From Pseudomonadota bacterium (GTDB lineage Bacteria > Pseudomonadota > Gammaproteobacteria > Burkholderiales > Thiobacillaceae), in contig JAUXXW010000040.1 of assembly GCA_030684775.1 (NCBI GenBank), positions 1 through 53,402 of the forward strand: 53,402 nucleotides of DNA. The letters run 5' to 3'. Both the position numbers and the translations under genes were made by a program. A model generated the notes under the pieces. It saw only the letters and a program-made list of their open reading frames with translations, was not told the DNA's origin and made no database searches. The first letter of the stretch is position 1, and the number at the start of each line of letters is the position of its first letter. Positions 49,555 to 53,402 of this stretch are shown here, piece after piece.

Positions 49555-51630
49555 TCAGGTCTTCACACCCAGCAGTTCGCGCAGATGGGCCTGCGCGTCG
49601 AAACCGCGGCCGCGCCGGATGCGCCGCTTGTAGCTGCCGTCCGGCTGCATTTCCCAGGCATTCAGGGTGTCTTTCAGATAGGGCTTGAGGCCCTCGTTGA
49701 TGACCCGTTTTTTCAGCTTCGGGTCGAGCAGCGGGAAACCGGTTTCGATGCGACGGAAGAAATTGCGATCCATCCAGTCGGCGCTGGCCAGCCAGACGTC
49801 TTCCTGGCCGCCGCTCCAGAAATAGAAGATGCGGTGGTGTTCCAGGAAGCGGCCGATGATGGAACGCACCCGGATGTTTTCCGACAGGCCGGGAATGCCC
49901 GGCTTCAACGCGCACACCCCACGCACGATCAATTCCACTTTCACCCCGGCCTGGCTGGCCTCGTAGAGCGCATGGATGACCTTGGGTTCGAGCAGTGAGT
50001 TCATCTTGGCGATGACGACGGCTTTCTCGCCCGCCTTCGCGCGTTCGGTCTCCTTGCGGATCGCCTGCATCATGCGCGAGTGCAGGGTGAACGGCGCTTG
50101 CAGCAGATGCTGGTGCTCATGCGCGCGGCCGAGGCCGGTGAGTTGCATGAACACATCGTTGACGTCCTGGCATAGCTCGGGGTGGCAGGTCATCAGACCG
50201 AAATCGGTATAGAGCCGGGCGGTGCGCGGATGGTAGTTGCCGGTGCCCAGGTGCGCATAGCGTTTCAGCTTGCCGCCGACACCGCCCTCGCGGCGCACCA
50301 CCAGCGCCAGCTTGGCGTGGGTCTTGTAGCCCACCACCCCGTAGACCACATGGGCGCCGGCCTTTTCCAGTTGTTCCGCCCAGTTGATGTTGGCCTCCTC
50401 GTCGAAGCGCGCCATCAGCTCCACCACGGCGGTGACTTCCTTGCCGCGCTGCGCGGCATGGATCAACTGTCGCATCAGTTCGGAGTCGTTTCCTGTGCGG
50501 TACACGGTCTGGCGGATCGCCAGCACGTTGGGGTCCATCGCCGCTTCACGGATGAAATCGATCACCGGCTGAAACGCTTGATAGGGGTGATGCAGCAGGA
50601 TGTCGCCGGCCGAAATCGCCTGGAAAACACTCGGATACTTGGCGAACTGCGCCGGCATGCCCGGCGTGAAGGGCGCGAATTTCAGATCCGGGCGTTCCAC
50701 CTGGTCCGGCACGCTCATCATGCGCACCAGGTTGACCGGGCCGCGCACCTGGTAGAGATCCTCGCCGCTCAGCTCGAAGTGCTTGAGCAGGAACCTGCTC
50801 ATTTCCTCGGAACAGTTGTCGGCCACTTCCAGACGCACGGCATCGCCGTAGTGGCGGTGCGGCAGTTCGCCCTGAAGCTGTTCGCGCAGGTTCATGTTCT
50901 CTTCGTCATCCACGAACAGATCGGAATTGCGCGTGACGCGGAACTGGTAGCAACCCCGGACAACCATGCCGGAAAACAGCTCGCCGACGTGGGCATGCAG
51001 GATGGAAGAAAGAAAAACGAAGCCGTTTTCATGGCCGGCCACCTCGTCGGGAAGCTGGATCACCCGTGGCAGCGTGCGCGGCGCCTGCACCACGGCGCGA
51101 TTGGAATTGCGGCCAAAGGCATCCTTGCCCGACAACTCCACGGCGAAGTGGAGGCTCTTGTTCAGCACATTCGGGAAAGGGTGCGCCGGGTCGAGGCCGA
51201 TTGGGGTCAAGACCGGCATCAGTTCATTGAAGAAGAACTCGCGTATCCAGGCCGCCTGCTCCTCGTTCCAATGGGTGCGGCGGAGAAAACGGATGTCTTC
51301 GTTGGCCAGCGCCGGGATCACCTCGTTGTTGAACAAGTCGTACTGGCGCGTCACCAGTTCGTGCGAGATGCGCGCCACGTCCTTGAATATCTTGCGCGCG
51401 GTGAGCCCGTCCGGCCCGGACATATGCGGGTTGAGGCGAATCTGCTCCTTCAGCCCGGCCACCCGAATCTCGAAGAACTCATCCATGTTGCTGGAAAAAA
51501 TACACAGGAAACGCAGGCGTTCCAGCAAGGGTGTGGCGGGGTCCGCGGCCTGCGCCAGCACGCGCCGGTTGAATTCCAGCAGGCCAAGTTCACGGTTGAT
51601 GAGGAAATCGGTAGTCGACTGTGGGCTCAT
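49555..51630 (-). CDS. ppk1: polyphosphate kinase 1
   Basis: A protein of 691 residues that polymerises ATP gamma-phosphate into polyphosphate. The N-terminal FLINRELGLLEFNRRVLAQA, the catalytic loop VVGYKTHAKLALVVRREGG with the phospho-accepting His, and the second His in LEHHRIFYFWSGGQEDVWL mark PPK1; YAHLGTGNYHPRTARLYTDF is a further signature. ATG at 51630 (MSPQSTTDF) is preferred; a longer frame runs into the divergent promoter gap. It faces a CYTH-CHAD gene, another polyphosphate-linked protein. Confidence 0.96.
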   Translation of the reverse strand: MSPQSTTDFLINRELGLLEFNRRVLAQAADPATPLLERLRFLCIFSSNMDEFFEIRVAGLKEQIRLNPHMSGPDGLTARKIFKDVARISHELVTRQYDLFNNEVIPALANEDIRFLRRTHWNEEQAAWIREFFFNELMPVLTPIGLDPAHPFPNVLNKSLHFAVELSGKDAFGRNSNRAVVQAPRTLPRVIQLPDEVAGHENGFVFLSSILHAHVGELFSGMVVRGCYQFRVTRNSDLFVDDEENMNLREQLQGELPHRHYGDAVRLEVADNCSEEMSRFLLKHFELSGEDLYQVRGPVNLVRMMSVPDQVERPDLKFAPFTPGMPAQFAKYPSVFQAISAGDILLHHPYQAFQPVIDFIREAAMDPNVLAIRQTVYRTGNDSELMRQLIHAAQRGKEVTAVVELMARFDEEANINWAEQLEKAGAHVVYGVVGYKTHAKLALVVRREGGVGGKLKRYAHLGTGNYHPRTARLYTDFGLMTCHPELCQDVNDVFMQLTGLGRAHEHQHLLQAPFTLHSRMMQAIRKETERAKAGEKAVVIAKMNSLLEPKVIHALYEASQAGVKVELIVRGVCALKPGIPGLSENIRVRSIIGRFLEHHRIFYFWSGGQEDVWLASADWMDRNFFRRIETGFPLLDPKLKKRVINEGLKPYLKDTLNAWEMQPDGSYKRRIRRGRGFDAQAHLRELLGVKT

Positions 51631-51751
51631 GCGGCGCCTGTAACATGAATAAACCTTGTCGATGCTACCCTCAAGGCGACACGCCATCTATCACGCACGT
51701 TGTCGAAACCCTGTGATCCGTGGTGTTTTTCTACCTGGCCAGCCCGGAATC
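51631..51751. other. divergent promoter gap between ppk1 and the CYTH-CHAD gene
   Basis: A 121-base spacer from which both genes must be started. It is more AT-rich than its flanks at 51640-51660 and 51720-51735. No box or operator can be placed with confidence. Confidence 0.4.
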
Positions 51752-53206
51752 ATGGAAATCGAACTCAAGCTCGCACTCGAACCCGCCAATGTTGCCCGCT
51801 TCAAGCGGCATCCCCTGCTGGCCGGCATCAAGTCGGAACGGCGGGTGCTGCACAGCATTTATTTCGACACCCCCGACTTCGCCCTCACCCGCCGCAAGAT
51901 CGCCCTGCGCCTGCGCCGCGTCGGCTACCACTGGGTGCAAACCCTGAAAGCCGCCGCGCCCTCGGTGGGCGCCTTGAGCAGCCGCCCGGAATGGGAAGCC
52001 CAGGTGATGGGCAATACCCCGGACTTCGCCGTGCTGGCGCCGGAAGCATTGGCGCTGCTCGCCGGCATCGACCTCGGCCACCTGGCGCCGGTGTTCATGA
52101 CTGACGTCAAGCGCACCACCTGGCAGGTGGTCGTGGGCGAGACCGCGATGGAAATCGCCCTGGACCAGGGCGAGGTGCGTGCGGGAGAAAGGACCAGCCC
52201 GATTTCCGAAATCGAACTCGAACTCAAATCCGGCCCGCCCGATGGCCTGTTCACCGCCGCGCTCGGCCTGCTCGAACGGATACCGTTGCGCATCGACTCA
52301 CGCAGCAAGGCGGCCATCGGCTACCGCCTCGCCGGCGCGGTCACCATGGCGCCCGCCAAAGCTCGCTGGCCCAAGCTGGAACCCACGCGGGCGGCCGGCC
52401 TGGCCTGGACCCGCCTGGCCGAGGCGGCCATGGCGCAGTTGGTGGACAACCTGCCCGGTTTTCTCGAACAGCCGGAAGAAATCGAATACCTGCATCAACT
52501 CCGGGTTGCCCTGCGCCGACTGATGAGTTTGGCGCGCCTGCTGGCCCAGTTGTCACAACCCGACCCGGCCTGGCTGGCCCCCCTGCGCGAACACATGGCG
52601 GTGTTGAACCCGGCACGAGATTGGGATGTGTTCCTGTGGGAAACCCTGCCGCGTCTGGATTTGCCGCGCGACGAGGTGTTTCAGGAACACGCCGCGGCAC
52701 TGGCGGCGGCCTCACGCCAGGCCGCGCGAACCACCCTGTCTTCCGCCGCGTTCACCCGGGTCGTGCTGCAACTGGGCCAGGCGCTGTTGACACCACCGGC
52801 CAGCGGGAAGAACGCTGGCGCCTGGGCCGCGAAAGTACTCGAACAGCGCTGGAAAGACGTTCAGCGACGTGGCAAGGCCGTGGACGATGTCGCCGCGCGC
52901 CATCGCCTGCGTATCGCCGTGAAAAAGTTGCGCTATGCCGGCGATGCCCTCGCCAATCTTTATGGCAAGCGCGGCAAGGCCACGCTGGCCGGCCTGGAAA
53001 ACCTTCAGGAAAGCCTCGGCGCGCTCAACGATCTGGCGGTAGCGGAGCGACTCATGCGGGCGCTCGCCCAGGCCCACCCGGAAAGCGCCTTCAGCGCCGG
53101 CCATGTGGTGGGTGAATTGAGCGCGGAAGCAAAACAACATGGCGGATCGCGGCGGCGGATAGCGCGCGATCTGGCCCGTATCAGACCGTTCTGGCGCAAA
53201 CCATAG
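51752..53206 (+). CDS. CYTH and CHAD domain protein
   Basis: A protein of 484 residues. The N-terminal CYTH domain begins MEIELKLALEP, with the E-x-E-x-K motif of triphosphate tunnel enzymes, and has SIYFDTPDFALTRRKIALRLR. The C-terminal CHAD domain is helical with conserved histidines and basic residues: YLHQLRVALRRLMSLARLL and RHRLRIAVKKLRYAGDAL. CHAD binds polyphosphate; CYTH may hydrolyse triphosphate or short polyphosphate. Its divergence from ppk1 supports a role in polyphosphate handling. ATG at 51752 starts exactly at the motif. Confidence 0.93.
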   Translation: MEIELKLALEPANVARFKRHPLLAGIKSERRVLHSIYFDTPDFALTRRKIALRLRRVGYHWVQTLKAAAPSVGALSSRPEWEAQVMGNTPDFAVLAPEALALLAGIDLGHLAPVFMTDVKRTTWQVVVGETAMEIALDQGEVRAGERTSPISEIELELKSGPPDGLFTAALGLLERIPLRIDSRSKAAIGYRLAGAVTMAPAKARWPKLEPTRAAGLAWTRLAEAAMAQLVDNLPGFLEQPEEIEYLHQLRVALRRLMSLARLLAQLSQPDPAWLAPLREHMAVLNPARDWDVFLWETLPRLDLPRDEVFQEHAAALAAASRQAARTTLSSAAFTRVVLQLGQALLTPPASGKNAGAWAAKVLEQRWKDVQRRGKAVDDVAARHRLRIAVKKLRYAGDALANLYGKRGKATLAGLENLQESLGALNDLAVAERLMRALAQAHPESAFSAGHVVGELSAEAKQHGGSRRRIARDLARIRPFWRKP

Positions 53207-53276
53207 CGGTCGTCCAACCTGCGCAACGGCGCGATCCTCCTCACTTGAGAAGTCGCTGAATAAACAGGCTGCACTC

Positions 53277-53296
53277 ATTCCGGCGCAAGCGGGAAT
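53277..53296 (+). repeat. dRS3-like 20-base repeat
   Basis: ATTCCGGCGCAAGCGGGAAT followed by CCAG matches the ATTCC-N-GGGAAT layout of repeats common in Neisseria and other betaproteobacteria. It is a single copy in this window. Confidence 0.55.
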
Positions 53297-53349
53297 CCAG
53301 TGAAATCAACCTAAATCCAGCAGTTGAAGCCGTAGAAGCGTAGGTTGGG

Positions 53350-53402
53350 CAAAGCGCAGCGTGCCCAACAACCCGTCGCCATGTTGGGCACGCTGCGCTT
53401 TG
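53350..53402. repeat. palindromic repeat with 21-base perfect arms, reaching the window end
   Basis: Arm 53350-53370 (CAAAGCGCAGCG, then TGCCCAACA) and its exact complement at 53382-53402 flank an 11-base loop. TTGGGC directly before it suggests a longer element. This GTTGGGCAAAGCGCAGCGTGCCCAAC type is a widespread dispersed repeat. Confidence 0.8.

Noticed and set aside
50182-51648. Plus-strand open frame of about 488 codons over ppk1
   Set aside because: Complement of conserved PPK1 sequence, with no motif of its own.
1-53402. CRISPR array, tRNA/rRNA genes or insertion sequences
   Set aside because: No regularly spaced direct repeats, no cloverleaf-type gene and no transposase were recognised by eye; a tRNA scan would settle the RNA part.

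Overview
The window is a GC-rich stretch of a Gram-negative chromosome devoted almost entirely to cell-surface polysaccharide. The heptose/LPS-core genes (gmhA, hldE, hldD, waaF), xseA, ppk1, the codon use and the types of short palindromic repeats suggest a betaproteobacterium, perhaps of the Nitrosomonadales/Rhodocyclales kind. That placement is inferred from gene content, not from a marker gene.

Layout. (1) Positions 1-12000, plus strand: a tightly coupled operon. It starts with the end of rfbF and rfbG (CDP-glucose 4,6-dehydratase), followed by an RmlC-type epimerase, a zinc-finger C-methyltransferase, a DegT-type aminotransferase, a PglD/NeuD-like acyltransferase and a CmcI-type methyltransferase. 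Together they look like a route to a CDP-linked, C-methylated 4-acylamino-6-deoxysugar. A GT4 glycosyltransferase, an epimerase, an FkbM methyltransferase and a Wzy/WaaL-type membrane protein follow. Toxin-antitoxin type genes sit inside this operon: a PIN toxin with its antitoxin, a frame-disrupted MNT gene with a partner remnant, and an intact MntA-HepT pair. (2) 12118-12827, plus: a methyltransferase broken at a poly-C run. (3) 12965-38253, minus: about 23 genes read leftwards, most overlapping by ATGA or separated by a few bases. They encode a WbpB/D/E set for 2,3-diamino uronic acids, extra oxidoreductase, acyltransferase and epimerase genes, a NodU-type carbamoyltransferase, a FemAB-like aminoacyltransferase, a Wzx flippase, three methyltransferases, four glycosyltransferases, a WecB-type 2-epimerase, a deacetylase, two AsnB-type amidotransferases, and finally a WcaJ-type initiating transferase. 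This is a nearly complete Wzx/Wzy O-antigen or capsule locus. (4) 38688-42687, plus: three glycosyltransferases and an FkbM methyltransferase. (5) 42715-47536, minus: a WaaE-like GT2, a HepT remnant, waaF, hldD and hldE, with gmhA divergent at 47591. (6) 48232-53206: xseA, ppk1 (minus) and a CYTH-CHAD protein divergent from ppk1.

Two patterns cut across the annotation. First, short palindromic repeats are placed in and at the ends of genes. They add in-frame peptide segments to three enzymes, supply the TAG stop of three genes, and rebuild the front of a HepT remnant. Second, both clear gene disruptions lie exactly in cytosine runs (C8 at 6570 and C9 at 12257). They may be phase-variable tracts or sequencing errors. 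Genes at about 27.9-32.9 kb and 6.3-7.7 kb are visibly more AT-rich than their neighbours, which points to separate acquisition. No tRNA, rRNA, CRISPR array or insertion sequence was recognised.
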